Shown here: one piece after another, positions 45,481 through 56,229 of the stretch
How positions within the stretch are numbered: position 1 is the first letter of the stretch
Layout of the letters: each line of letters begins with the position of its first letter
From: Vombatus ursinus
Lineage: Eukaryota > Chordata > Mammalia > Diprotodontia > Vombatidae
DNA: 64,000 bases
Assembly: GCF_900497805.2 (NCBI RefSeq)
Contig: NW_020949602.1
Location: 9,234,298-9,298,297 of the forward strand
Direction of reading: 5' to 3'
Notes under the pieces: generated by a model
Databases searched by the model: none
What the model was told of the DNA's origin: nothing
What the model saw: only the letters and a program-made list of their open reading frames with translations
Position numbers and translations under genes: made by a program

Positions 45481-46135
45481 TGGGGCGATCACTCCAGAAT
45501 GGAGGCTTGAGTCAATCACGTTAGAGAAGAACCCACTGACTTTCAAGGGTAACCCTAGAACCCTGATGGAAGACCCATCTCAGTGGGAGTGGGAATAAGG
45601 ACCTCCAAAGTCTACAAAGGCTACAAATGAATGCATGAATGAATAAACAAATGAATTGATAAATCAATGAATGAGGAAGAGAAAGACAGAAAGGTCAACA
45701 GGAGAGGTAGCAATATCTCTTGCCCTTGTAAATGACAGAGAACATAATGGAACTACAAGGTTGGGAGTCGGGGTTGGAGCCCAGGAAGAGGAACCCTCAT
45801 GTTGTGACTATAAGGTGACCCTGGGAATTTCCATTACTCTTCAGAAACACTACTATCATCAATGTTTTTATTAATGGCTGTCTAAAAGTTTCTGAGGGGT
45901 TTCTCCTCTTTTTAATACATTTTTTTTTCCCTCTGCAATGCTGTGAAATACTGAACTAGGGAGATGGCCTCAGGGTACTGTAGATGTTGTGTGGAGATTT
46001 TCCCATGTTTCATAAGCAGAGGTAATGAAACCAAGAGAAATGAGAAAACCTTCAAGGAGAGACCAAGCCCTTCACATCATGGAAGTCTCTGACAAATGGG
46101 TTACAGGAAGATGAAGCAAGTTGAAGGTAAAGAGC
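45481..46135. other. Intergenic, unassigned
   Basis: No coding, RNA or named repeat signal, apart from a short (gaat)n-like stretch near 45,625-45,675. Confidence 0.4.
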
Positions 46136-46139
46136 AAAA

Positions 46140-46545
46140 ATTAAAAACAAGTTGCCTATCGATTGGTGAAAGGTTGACCAAATCATGATATAAGAACATA
46201 ATGGGATATTATTGGACTCTAATAAACAACAGAGTAGGGGGAATTCAGATACTCATAGAAAGACCTGTTATGATCTGATGAAGAATGAAGTAGGGAAGAC
46301 CAAGTCAACAGTATACACAATGACTGTAATCAACCAACAAACATTTGTTAAAGTGCCTACTATGTGCCAGACACCATGCTAGACACTGGGAGCACAAAGG
46401 CAGAAATGAAACCAGACCTATTTGTAAGGAACTTAGATGAAAAGAATGCTCAAATGCCAAGTAATTGCAACAACCAGTCTTGGCTCCTGAGAAGAAATGG
46501 TTCCCATCTTTTGGCAGAAAAATAAGGAATCCTGGGTGAGGAATA
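46140..46545 (+). repeat. Old L1 3' fragment split by an L2 tail
   Basis: 'gcctatcgattggtgaaagg' and 'gatctgatgaagaatgaagt' are L1-like. 46,330-46,440 is an antisense L2 tail ('gtgcctactatgtgccagac'). L1-like sequence resumes after it. Confidence 0.5.
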
Positions 46546-46799
46546 TTGCATATAGTGTCATCAGGTCACTTAATTTAGCTAATAATTTTTCTTTGTTACA
46601 AGGCAGGGATCATGATGTATGTGGATTGATCATATTCAGAAATATCTGTGATGTCAAAACTCAAGATTATCAATAAAGCATTATTAAACAGTGAAAGTGG
46701 AGATCCATAACTTTCCTCATCTGTAAAATAAGGGTTTTGGACTCAATAATCTCTAAGGTCCTTCCACTTCTTGATCTCTGATCCTGTGAAGTAAACATG

Positions 46800-47335
46800 A
46801 AAATAAAAGCGACCTGGTCCTATAATGATAGCATCAGGATCAATAAATGCCCCAGGGACCTGTGACTGGCCCCCAAGGCAACAAAACCAAAAAGTACCAC
46901 CCTCCCCTTGCCTTTCTATTGGCTCGCAGTAGACAAAAAATCCCAGTGGGGTTACTGAAGGTAGATGTGACATAGATCATAGAGGCTGGAGAAAGGCAAA
47001 ACTATTCCACATTGGCTTTTGTTTTGTCTACCAGGGATAATAATCTCCAGATGTAAAGTACCAGACAGAAATAGCTAGCAGGAAATTGAAATCCAAGGTA
47101 AGTGAGGAAGTGAGAAGTGAGCATCTAGCTAACTTCAGTGAATTCAAATGACAAAGCTTATAATGTATACTGGAAAAACGGGCAGGATAAAGCATAAGTT
47201 ACTGTGTAGTTACTGTGTTAGTAAGAGACAATGGCCACAGTGTCCACAAGAGAGCAACCAAGACAGGGCCTGGCTAGAAGTCTTTAGGCAACAATTTGAT
47301 GACCATTGGCTGAGTATGTTGTAGAATAATGTGAG
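46800..47335. other. Intergenic, unassigned
   Basis: No feature recognised. The 76-aa reverse frame here has no supporting similarity that I can name. Confidence 0.4.
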
Positions 47336-47339
47336 AGTA

Positions 47340-47560
47340 CTCCACTTTATGTCAGGAAAACCTGAGTTCAAATCTGCCTCAGACACTTATTATCTATATG
47401 ACCCTGGGCAAGTTACCTAAGTCTCTCTGAGCCTCAGTTTCCTCATCTGTAAAATGGGGATAATAACAGCACCTCCCTAACAGTTATTGGAGGATCAAAT
47501 GAGGTAACAGAACAAAACCTTAAAGTTCTACAAATGTTATTATCATCATCACTGCCACTA
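47340..47560 (+). repeat. MIR/Ther-type SINE, sense, near complete
   Basis: 'gtcaggaaaacctgagttca', 'cagacacttattatctatat', 'cctcagtttcctcatctgta', 'ggaggatcaaatgaggtaac', 'aaagttctacaaatgttat'. Confidence 0.88.
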
Positions 47561-47564
47561 TTAT

Positions 47565-48497
47565 GGTTGTTAAGGATTCTTAGGCATGTTTTGTACTAAA
47601 CGGCTGAGTTTCCTTCCACCATGGAGAGTCCAGCATCCTGAGGGAGGTACCAGGATAGTCAGGAGAAAGAAGGAGTGGCTTTTGGGAGGATGGTGGCCAA
47701 CAGCACAGGTGCTGCTATGCTCCCAGTGCAGGAGAGGGCCCTGAGATATTCGTGCCCCACTGGGAGGGTGGGAATAGCTGGTGGAGTTAAAGGTTGAGTT
47801 CAATGGCACTAACACCAAGGTCTCGTAGTCTGCTAGAGTATCTAGGGTGGTGGGGCCGAGGGGACAGAGGTGATGGATCATGGATCAGACCAGCTGATAA
47901 ATAGCAGTGAGCAGAGAATTCAAGCAGGTTGTAAAGATTGTCAGCAGCAGCGCTCACAGTGGGCAGCACCTTGTTCTGTCTCCTCTTTTGTTTCCATGGA
48001 GGTGAAGGAGCGAGGGGCATTCTGGCTGCCTCTTGTTGGCTTGTCCAGGGCTTGTCCAGGGCTTGTCCAGGGCTTTCTCAGCCCAAACACCACAGCCACC
48101 AGGACAGAGGGATAGAATGAGAGTGAAGCTGTGTTCTCAACCTTCCCTAGAGCTGCCTGGGGGGTGCCGTGAACTAGCTCCCTGGCACGTGAGGTGATAG
48201 TCCCTTTTTTCCATCTTTAACGACCTGGAGCATCGTGCACAGAGCATGTCTGATGCTTCTCCCCACGTGGAAGACACTGGGGAGCCTATTTCAAGGAGAG
48301 TTTGTGATGGGGTGCAATGGAAGTGACTCGGAGAGACGTCGGGGCGTGCTTGGACATTCTGTAACTGGTTTCTATAACTGGTCCTGGTCTACCCAACGAC
48401 ATGGTTAGGAGGAGTCTTTGACTGCATAGTCAGAACTGGGGTGCCTTCAAAGGCACCAGCCTACCAGAGCTCAGTCATTCTCTTTAATTGTCTTCAA

Positions 48498-48500
<3 letters not shown>
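47565..48500. other. Intergenic, GC-richer unassigned block
   Basis: About 0.9 kb richer in G+C than its surroundings and without repeats I can name. Open frames on both strands (for example 47,570-47,881 reverse) have no known domain. It contains a perfect triplication of the 11-mer gcttgtccagg at 48,039-48,071. Confidence 0.4.

Positions 48501-48502
<2 letters not shown>

Positions 48503-48533
<31 letters not shown>
48503..48533. repeat. (TC)n microsatellite
   Basis: About 15 TC units immediately left of the hAT element. Confidence 0.95.
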
Positions 48534-48535
<2 letters not shown>

Positions 48536-48544
48536 GCTCTACTG

Positions 48545-51230
48545 CAGGACTTCTTAAACTTTTTCCACTTGCAACTCCTTTTTGCCTGAGAAATTTTGAC
48601 ACAACCCTAGGTATAAAGGTATATAAAATAGGCATACAAATCAAAAATTTACTGATAATCATAAAGAAATTTATTTTAAAACAATTCGTTAGTGTACATA
48701 TAATTTTACCATTTATTAGAAACAAGCAAATTTGCATACTAATGAGATGGATGTGCTTGTTTATTTTTACATAAAGAATTAAATCCTGGTGGAATATTTT
48801 ATACTGCAGAACATAGAGAATTTTCAACATTTTTCAGGGTTGATCAATATTTTTATTTTATAATCATCAGTGCTGAGAACACCACTTCACATAAATACAT
48901 AGTACAAAATGGCAGAAGTATGTTTAGGGCCATTTCAGAAATTGTTGGAAACTCTGTCCTAATCCCAAGCCAAAATTCATTCAATTCTTTTTTAGGAAAC
49001 TCAAGTTTTAAACCTGTGTTTCTGAATAACTCTGCAAATTCTTCTTGAACTTTTAATGGAAGATGACTGATTTGTTTTTTTTTTTTAATTTCAATTGAGT
49101 ATGGTTTATGAACCCAACTTAATTTTTTAGAATCAAAATTTGAAGGAAAGAATTTCTGAAACTGTGTCTCCAGGCACTTCAGATGATCAATTGTAACTCT
49201 TACAATTAAATCTTTGGGAAGATTATTTTCAATTATAAAATCATCTGTAGCTATAAACATTTCTAAAGAACCATTTTCCACTCTATTCTTCCATATATTA
49301 AGTTTTTTAGTAAAACTTTCAATTTCATCTTTTAACATAAATATATTATAATTTTTTCCTTGAAGTAACATGTTTAAATCACTGAGTTTTTCAAAAATAT
49401 TCGACAAATAACAGTTTTGAAGGCCATAAGTTGTTGCAAAAAATATATAACAACTTTATCTTTCAATTTCAATAATCTGTTTGAACTTCACCCTCTTGAA
49501 AGTCCCCTTACTTCCGCATGTAGTAACAAGCTTTTGTAATGGGAGTCCGTGTCTTTCCAAAGGTTTGAAAACAAATGACTATTAAAGGCATAGCTATTAA
49601 TGAAGCTGATGATTTTGATAGCATCGCGAAGGACATCTAACTCTGGTGATATTTTTTTTTTGGCTATGAGTGCATCCTGACGGATCTTGCAGTGAGTAAA
49701 AGTGATGTGTTTAGTGCCACCAGCTTTAACTTTTGCTACAAATCCAACTCTAACGCAATCTTTCCATTTTAACTTTCATTTGTAAAAAAAATTCATTCAT
49801 TTTAAGATATATCTTTCCCTCTTGTGTGCCCTTACAAAGGGCACACAAAGCAATAATCCCCCATGTGTGTTTCCTTCATAAACATATCTTACGTAAAGTA
49901 ACAACTGTGCCACATTAGAAATATCAGTTGTTTCATCTAATTGAATTGCAAACTTTGGGCTGCCCTTAAGCCTGGTAATAAGCTGCTGGAATTGGTCATT
50001 ACTAATTTCAGAAATTCTTTTGGTAACTGTGTCATTCAATAAAGAAATTTTATGAATTTCATCCCCATACTTTTCTGATATTTCAATAGCAGCAGGTAAT
50101 ATAAGATCTATCACATAAGGCTTTTTAGTTTTTGCAATTAAATAAGAATTTTCATTAGATGCAAGTAAATACTTTTTGTTGATAGTAACAAATTTCTCAA
50201 AACATTGCATTTCTTTATTGGAAGATTTTAAAAGTCGTTCAAAATATTCCTTTGGTTTATTACAATACGCTGCATGCTTGGTATTAAGATGTTGTTTAGT
50301 CTGACTGGTTTCATGCTCTCCACAGACAAAACTTCATTACAAATTAAGCAAAGAGGTTTTCCCACACCATCATCATTATTAGAAGTAAATCCATATTGCA
50401 AAAATGACTCGACATATTTTCTTTTTCTTATCTATTTAGGTGTACTACAATCTGGTAGCAAAGACTCTGCCTCCTTGTCATGAGTATTTTTACCTCTTCT
50501 GTCTAAATTTAGCCACTTATCCATAACTGAAAAATATTTTTGTTCTAAAACAAAAATAAATATTGCTAATAATTGCTCAAATAAATATTAGCTTTAGTTT
50601 ATGAAATGACATTTGTTTGTGCCTAATTTACAAAGCTGATGTTCACACTTACATATACATACGGCGGTGATGGTGGAGAAATATTATTAAAGGGCTTTTG
50701 TCTTTACTTGCTGCAATTAAACACTTATGTTTCTGTTAAAGAAGGGGATAACGGCAATTTAAAAAATCAAACATTCTAACACAACGCAATCCAAAGATAT
50801 ACTCATTTGATACTTACATGCTGGGGAATGACAGTAGAAAAATTTTATAGGTCTTTATTTTCTGTAATTAAGCTATTATGTTTCTGTAAGAGCAGAAAAC
50901 TTTGTATGTAGAGTAAAAACCCTGCAATTCATAACATACAATAGTCTCGAATCTGAGTCGAGGTGTTTCTGACAGCATTTGTTGGCATTGTGTGGTGTGA
51001 TGGCATGTGAAGTGCAAAGTGCACCTGTTGTGTGTTCAGTACCAAGGCTGTAGTGAAATCGCCTGATGCAACACGGGCAAGCGCTGCCAGAAACACCTCG
51101 GATTCATTACACGTTTGATTTTGAGTTAATTATTGGTCGTTACATGTTCGAAAATCTTTTACTGTTGTCAAATTTTTCACGACCCCATGGGGAATCACGA
51201 CCTACAGTATAAAATGTGCTGCATTGCTGT
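48545..51230 (-). mobile_element. hAT DNA transposon, Buster/ZBED type
   Basis: About 2.7 kb. The left end reads 'caggacttcttaaactttttccactt', a typical hAT inverted-repeat end. The right end is near 51,222-51,236 and is only loosely similar in reverse complement; I could not fix the 8-bp target duplication. The transposase is on the - strand with its N-terminus at about 50,524, the centre at 49,400-50,210 and the hATC dimerisation end at 48,853. The coding parts resemble ZBED5/ZBED9/FAM200-like domesticated transposases. About 1.3 kb beyond the coding end (50,530-51,230) is noncoding terminal sequence. Confidence 0.82.
48853..50524 (-). pseudogene. hAT transposase remnant with BED finger
   Basis: Read right to left. 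Start MDKWLNLDRRGKNTHDKEAE, an in-frame TAG after CSTPK, then a BED-type finger CLICNEVLS..HLNTKH. The finger is split by a one-base frame change just after ESMKP. 50,210-49,797 is open (MQCFEKFVTINKKYLLASNE; QLDETTDISNVAQLL, carrying the first catalytic Asp region). A frame change near 49,835 follows 'LLLC'. The middle (49,780-49,440) still reads HCKIRQDALIAKKK and LLLHAEVR in broken frames. 49,407-48,853 is open for 184 codons to the hATC motif (CTMYLCEVVFSALMIIK). At least four disabling changes, so it is not active; the long open C-terminal part suggests moderate age. Confidence 0.82.
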
Positions 51231-51578
51231 ACTCTGTAAGCCTACCGGGGAAAAGGTAACACTTAGAAAAGGATGCTCCTTCTGAGAGAAACCACCCCAA
51301 GGGCTTAGTCAGGATGAATGGAAAATCGGAGAGAATAAAACAAGTTGGATATACTAAAATTAAGGAGTGCATTGCTGGCAATTCTGGGGCAGTAGCTGTG
51401 TGTCACTGATACCAGGAGCTCTGTCAAAGATGATCCGGTAATAGCCAGGAAGAGTCACCTACTCTGGACTTTAAAGACTAAGGTGAGCTGGTTTCCAGGC
51501 TTTTTCTTGTTGGGACACAGCCAATGACAGGGGAGGGGATTTCTCTTCCCCCTCCAACCACCACATCAGTGGCAACTA

Positions 51579-51705
51579 CATGCATATGGCAACAAAGAAC
51601 ATGTATTTGTTTAGGAAACTGAACTTCAATTTCCCAACCGTCATATTGGTTTTCTGTTTCTTTTCCAGAGCCTAGGTTGTTGAACTAGAATGAACTCCTT
51701 TCTTA
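51579..51705 (+). repeat. Direct repeat copy 1
   Basis: 'catgcatatggcaacaaaga' to 'atgaactcctttctt'. It matches 52,477-52,610 in the same orientation at roughly 85 percent by eye, with small indels. Family unknown. Confidence 0.8.
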
Positions 51706-51724
51706 ACTGTCTTGAAATTTTTAG

Positions 51725-52000
51725 TTTCCTTTAAAGTTCAGTTCAAGCACCACCTTCTACATTAAGCCTTTCCTAGTTCTCCCAACTGCTGGTGTCTCTC
51801 CTTCCCCCCCCCAAAAAAATGTTTTTTCTTTGTATTTTTTTGTATATGTTTAGATATGTACATATCATCTCCCTAGACAGAATATAAGCTCTTTGAGGGC
51901 AAGGACTTTCCTTTTTGTCTTTAAATTCTCAGAATCTATCATAGTGCCTGGCACATAGTAGGTGCTTAAAACATTTGATTGATGGATTGATTGAACATGA
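51725..52000 (+). repeat. L2-type LINE 3' end, sense
   Basis: 'gttcagttcaagcaccacct', 'aagcctttcctagttctccc', 'cagaatataagctctttgag', 'gcctggcacatagtaggtgc'. Confidence 0.85.
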
Positions 52001-53370
52001 ATCCTGAGAAATGAGTGCTTTTGGTAAGCTCATGAGTCTGAAAGGTCAGTAGTTAATGGCCCAGCATGATTTCCACAACTTCTTGGAGAAGGAGTTGTCC
52101 ACCCGCAGCTGAACAGACTAAGAAAGCCCAAGCCATGCCATGGCTGATCATGACTTGTGAGTCACTCACATAGTACACATAGGAGGTGACAGTGCAATAA
52201 ATATCTGTTGAGCAAATATTTTATCCCCCGGGAGAGTTGAATACGTGATGGTTTGCTGTTTCATGTTTCAAATATTTGTTAATGTGTGCTTATGAGTCTT
52301 TTGTGTCTTAAGCATTTCATTGAAGTGGAGGAAATAAATAGCTATCCTATGTCTGATATCTGCTTTGTACACTGAGTAGCTTTTCTAGAAAGCACTGTTA
52401 ATTCACTTTTGGGAAGACCCTATACATACAATTTTCCCCAGAATTCTAAGGTAGAGACAATGAGAATGAGAAAAAGCATGCATATGGCTACAAGAGGATG
52501 TATTTTTTTAGGCAAGCAGGAAACTGGACCTCAATTTCCTGACTGTCATATTGGTTTTATGTTTCTTTTCCTGAGCCTAGTTTGTTGAACTGGAATGAAC
52601 TCCTTTCTTAGAAAGCATGAGAAAAAAGGCCTAACTTCCTCTTGGGGAACAGGGTCAGGCTCCCTAGTACTCAACTCGGGTCTGCACGAACCCAAAGCCT
52701 GAGTTCCTTTTATCAGAGAGCCTCTCCCAATGAGCAGCAGGTGACTTTGCGGGGAGGTATAATTTAGGGTCACTCGATTTCATGTTTGCCCTTATGTTTC
52801 CTAAGAGGCAGACATTCCCCACAATAATGGGGAGTTCAGGGAGTACTAGCACCTCTGGTGTGAGGGCTTGCTAAAAATTTTTCAGGGCTACTTATCCACC
52901 TTTGGTGTCCATCTTCACCCAACTCTCACCGGTGGCTGTAGTATGCACAGTGGCCACACCCCAGTAAAACCATCTCAGGAGATGGACTAAACCAGGTTGA
53001 GGGTAACTGAAAAGCTTCAAACCTGTCGGTGAGTTAGGAGGATGTTTTGGAATGGGTGGATAAGAACAATTTGTTCTAATGACCATGAAGGCAACTCAAG
53101 CAGATGCTGTGGAATGCTTAGAGCTTGGTCAGACATTGAAGATGCCAAAGTCATCCACTGCATCCTGGGCCATCACCAGTCATCCTGACTTTCATCTTGA
53201 CACTGGACTCTGATGACTTTGGAAAAGAGAGTGAGGCTAATTTTGTGCAATTCTGCCTTACTTAAGTCCAATTCATGCGTGTGTCAAAGCAGTACCCTGT
53301 GATGTCATTGGTCCTCTTGGAAAATAAAAGAGGAACCATGATATTCAGTTGTAGCTTGAGAGAGGGAAAA
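52000..53370. other. Intergenic, otherwise unassigned
   Basis: Apart from direct-repeat copy 2 I recognise nothing here. Reverse frames at 52,546-53,086 have no domain I know. Confidence 0.4.
52477..52610 (+). repeat. Direct repeat copy 2
   Basis: 'catgcatatggctacaagag' to 'atgaactcctttctta'. Second copy of 51,579-51,705; the two are about 900 bp apart. Confidence 0.8.
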
Positions 53371-53379
53371 GAACCCAGG

Positions 53380-53741
53380 AGATCACTTAGTCTAGCTCCC
53401 TGTTGTGGCCCAGAAAGGTGAAATCACTTATGTAAATTCACAGCCAGTAGCAGAGCCAAAACTTGAAGCCAGGTGGTAGACCCAGATCTGGAAAGAATCT
53501 TAGAGGTCATATAGCCCGACCTGTTTTTTTAAAATTTTTATATTTTTGTTTTGTGAGGCAATCAGGGTTAAGTGACATGCCCAGGGTCACACAGCTAGTA
53601 AGTGTCATGTGTCTGAGATTGGATTTGAACTCACATCCTCCTGACTCCAAGGTCAGAGCTCTATCCACCGTGCCACCTAGCTGCCACCAACCTGCTTTTT
53701 AAAAAAAAAACAAACAAAAACTCATTTTGCAGATGAGTAAA
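53380..53741 (-). repeat. MIR SINE, antisense, with an inserted Mar1-like SINE
   Basis: MIR sequence 53,380-53,525 ('cacagccagtagcagagcca', 'ttagaggtcatatagcc'). It is interrupted at 53,526-53,690 by an antisense SINE ('cagggtcacacagctagtaa', 'gtgccacctagctgccacc') flanked by 'acctgttttttt' and 'acctgcttttt', and resumes with 'tcattttgcagatgagtaaa'. The rest of the MIR lies beyond the L1, at 60,427-60,480. Confidence 0.75.
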
Positions 53742-54390
53742 AGTAAAAGGAGTAGAATATATTATGCAGTAAAAAAAAAAAAGCAGGGGTAGCAATCCTG
53801 AACTCAGACAAAGCAAAAGCAAAAATAGATCTTATCAAAAGAGATAAGGAAGGAAACTACGTCCTGCTAAAAGGCACCATAGACAATGAAGTAATATCAT
53901 TACTAAACATATATGCACCAAATTGTATAGCATTCAAATTCTTAGAGGAGAAGTTAATGGAGTTACAAGAAGAAATAGACAGTAAAACTATACTAGTGGG
54001 AGACCTCAACCTCCCCCTCTCTGAATTAGATAAATCTAACCACAAAATAAGCACGGATGAAGTTAAGGAGGTGAATAAAATTTTAGAAAAGTCAGGTATG
54101 GTAGACCTCTGTAGAAAATTGAATGGGGATAGAAAGGAATATACTTTTTTCTCAGTAGTACATGGTACATACACAAAAACTGACCATGTACTAGGGCATA
54201 AAAACCTCACAATCCAATGCAGAAAGGCAGAAATATTTTTTCTTTTCTTTTCTTTTTTATTTTTAACATGTGTTTTTAAAACTTTGGTTTACAAATTTTC
54301 CCCCTTCCTTCCTCCTCACACACCCTCATTGAAAAGCCAAGCATCTAGATACAAGTTATAGATGTGTAGTCATGCAAAACACTTCCATAG

Positions 54391-54463
54391 TAGTCCTGTT
54401 GTGAAAAACTAAGTATATTTCCCTTCATCCTATCCTAGCCCCAATTATTCTATTCTCTCTTTT
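54391..54463. repeat. Direct repeat inside nested L1, copy 1
   Basis: 'tagtagtcctgttgtgaaaa' to 'aattattctattctct'. The same sequence, differing only at a C-run, is at 56,158-56,229. Confidence 0.9.
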
Positions 54464-54981
54464 GACCCTGTCCCTCCTCACAAGTGTTTGCTTCTGATTA
54501 TCCCCTCCCCCAATCTGCCCTTCCCTCTATCAACCCCCTTCTCTCTTGTCCTCTCCCCCCCTTATTTTCCTGTAGGGTAAGATAGATTTCCATACTCCAT
54601 TGTGTATATTATTCCTTCCTTAAGCCAAATCCTATGACAATGAGATTCACTCATTCCCTCTCACCTTCCCCCATTTCCTCTCCACTGTAAAAACCTTTTC
54701 TTGTCTGTTTCATGTGAGATATTTTACGTCATTCTACTTCTCCCTTTCTCCTTCTCCCAGTATAATCCTCTCTCACCCCTTTATTTTATTTTCCAGTTAT
54801 TGCCCCTTCATCTTCAACTCACCCTGTGCCCACTATCTATCTATCTATACATACATATAATTTTTTTCCCTCCCACTACCCTAATACTGACAAAGGACTC
54901 ATGAGTTACAAATATCATCTTTCCTTGCAGTAATGTAAACAGTTCAACCTTAGTAAGTTTCTTGTGATTTCTCTTTCCTGT

Positions 54982-56039
54982 TTACCTCTTCCATATTTCA
55001 CTTGAGTCTTGTATTTGAAGGTCAAATTTTCTATTCAGCTCTGGTCTTTTCCACAGGAAAACTTGAAAGTCCTCTATTTCATTGAACGACCATTTTTTAC
55101 CCTGAAGGATTACACTCAGTTTTGCTGGATAGGTGATTCTAGATTGTAGTCCTAATTCCTTTACCCTCCAGAATATCATACTCCATGCCGTCCGGACCCT
55201 TAATGTAGAAGCTGCTAAATCTTGTGTTATCCTGATTGTGTTTCCACAATACTTGAATTGTTTCCTTCTGGCTCCTTGCAATATCTTCTCCTTGACCTGG
55301 GAATTCTGGAATTTGGCTACAACATTCCTAGGAGTTTTCGTTTAGGGATCTCTTTGAGGAGGTGATTGGTGGATTCTTTCAATTTCTATTTTGCTCTCTG
55401 GTTCTAAAATATTAGGGCAGTTTTCCTTGATAATTTCTTGAACGATGATGTCTAGGTTCTTTTTTTGATCATGGCTTTCAGATAGTCCAATAATTTTTGA
55501 GTTCTCTCTCCTGGATGTATTTTCCAGGTCAGCTGTTTTTCCAATGAGATATTTCACATTCTCTTCTATTTTTTCATTCCTTTGGATTAGTGTTACAGTG
55601 CCTTGATTTCTCAACTTGTCACTAGCTTCCAATTTCTCCATTCTAATTTTTAAGGAAGTATTTTCTTCAGTAAGCTTTTGGACTTCCTTTTCCATTTGAC
55701 CAATTTTGCTTTTTAGGACATTCTTCTCCTCATTGGTTTTTTAGACCTCTTTTGCCATTTGGGTTAGGCTATTTTTAAAGGTGTTATTTTCTTCAGTATT
55801 TTTTGGGTCTCCTTTAGCATCACTCTCAGTTTTTCCTCTACTACTCTTACTTGCTTCCCAAAATCCTTTTTGAGCTCTTCTATGGCCTGGGACCAACTCA
55901 TATTTTTCTTGGAGGCTTTGGATGTAGGAGCTTTGGCTTCATTGTCTTCTTCTGGTTGTATGTTTTGATCTTCTTTGTCATCAAAGTAAGATAATATAGT
56001 CTGACTCTTTTTGCACTGCTTGTTCATGATCTTGGCCAA
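54982..56039 (-). pseudogene. L1 ORF1 remnant in the nested element
   Basis: N-terminal part (56,039-55,764) MAKIMNKQCKKSQTILSYFD with a basic/coiled-coil run (IEELKKDFGKQVRVVEEKLR), stopped by TAG. The coiled coil continues at 55,695 (EKEVQKLTEENTSLKIRMEK). The middle domain holds KYLIGKTADLENTSRRENSK and IIGLSESHDQKKN to 55,345. The C-terminal domain (55,281-54,982) reads FKYCGNTIRITQDLAASTLR and YPAKLSVILQGKKWSF. Three frame or stop breaks. ORF1p is the RNA-binding chaperone of L1; this copy cannot make a whole one. Confidence 0.82.
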
Positions 56040-56157
56040 TTACTTGAGTTCTAAACTCTTCGTTAAGGTAGGGATCTGTTTCCGGTGTGGAGAATGTACT
56101 GTCCCAAGTTTCAGAGGTTTTGTGCAGCTGTTTTCAGAGATACTTCTAGGGACCTGT

Positions 56158-56229
56158 AGTAGTCCTGTTGTGAAAAACTAAGTATATTTCCCTTCATCCT
56201 ATCCTACCCCCCAATTATTCTATTCTCTT
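56158..56229. repeat. Direct repeat inside nested L1, copy 2
   Basis: Second copy of 54,391-54,463. It lies between the 5'UTR and ORF1 of the nested element, where this tail-type sequence would not be expected. Confidence 0.9.

Noticed and set aside
47570-48120. Open frames on both strands in the GC-richer block
   Set aside because: No similarity I recognise, no start context or splice partners; left as unassigned sequence.
51579-52610. The 900-bp-spaced direct repeats as ends of a virus-like element
   Set aside because: No typical end motifs, no internal coding sequence of that kind, and an L2 tail fills much of the interval.
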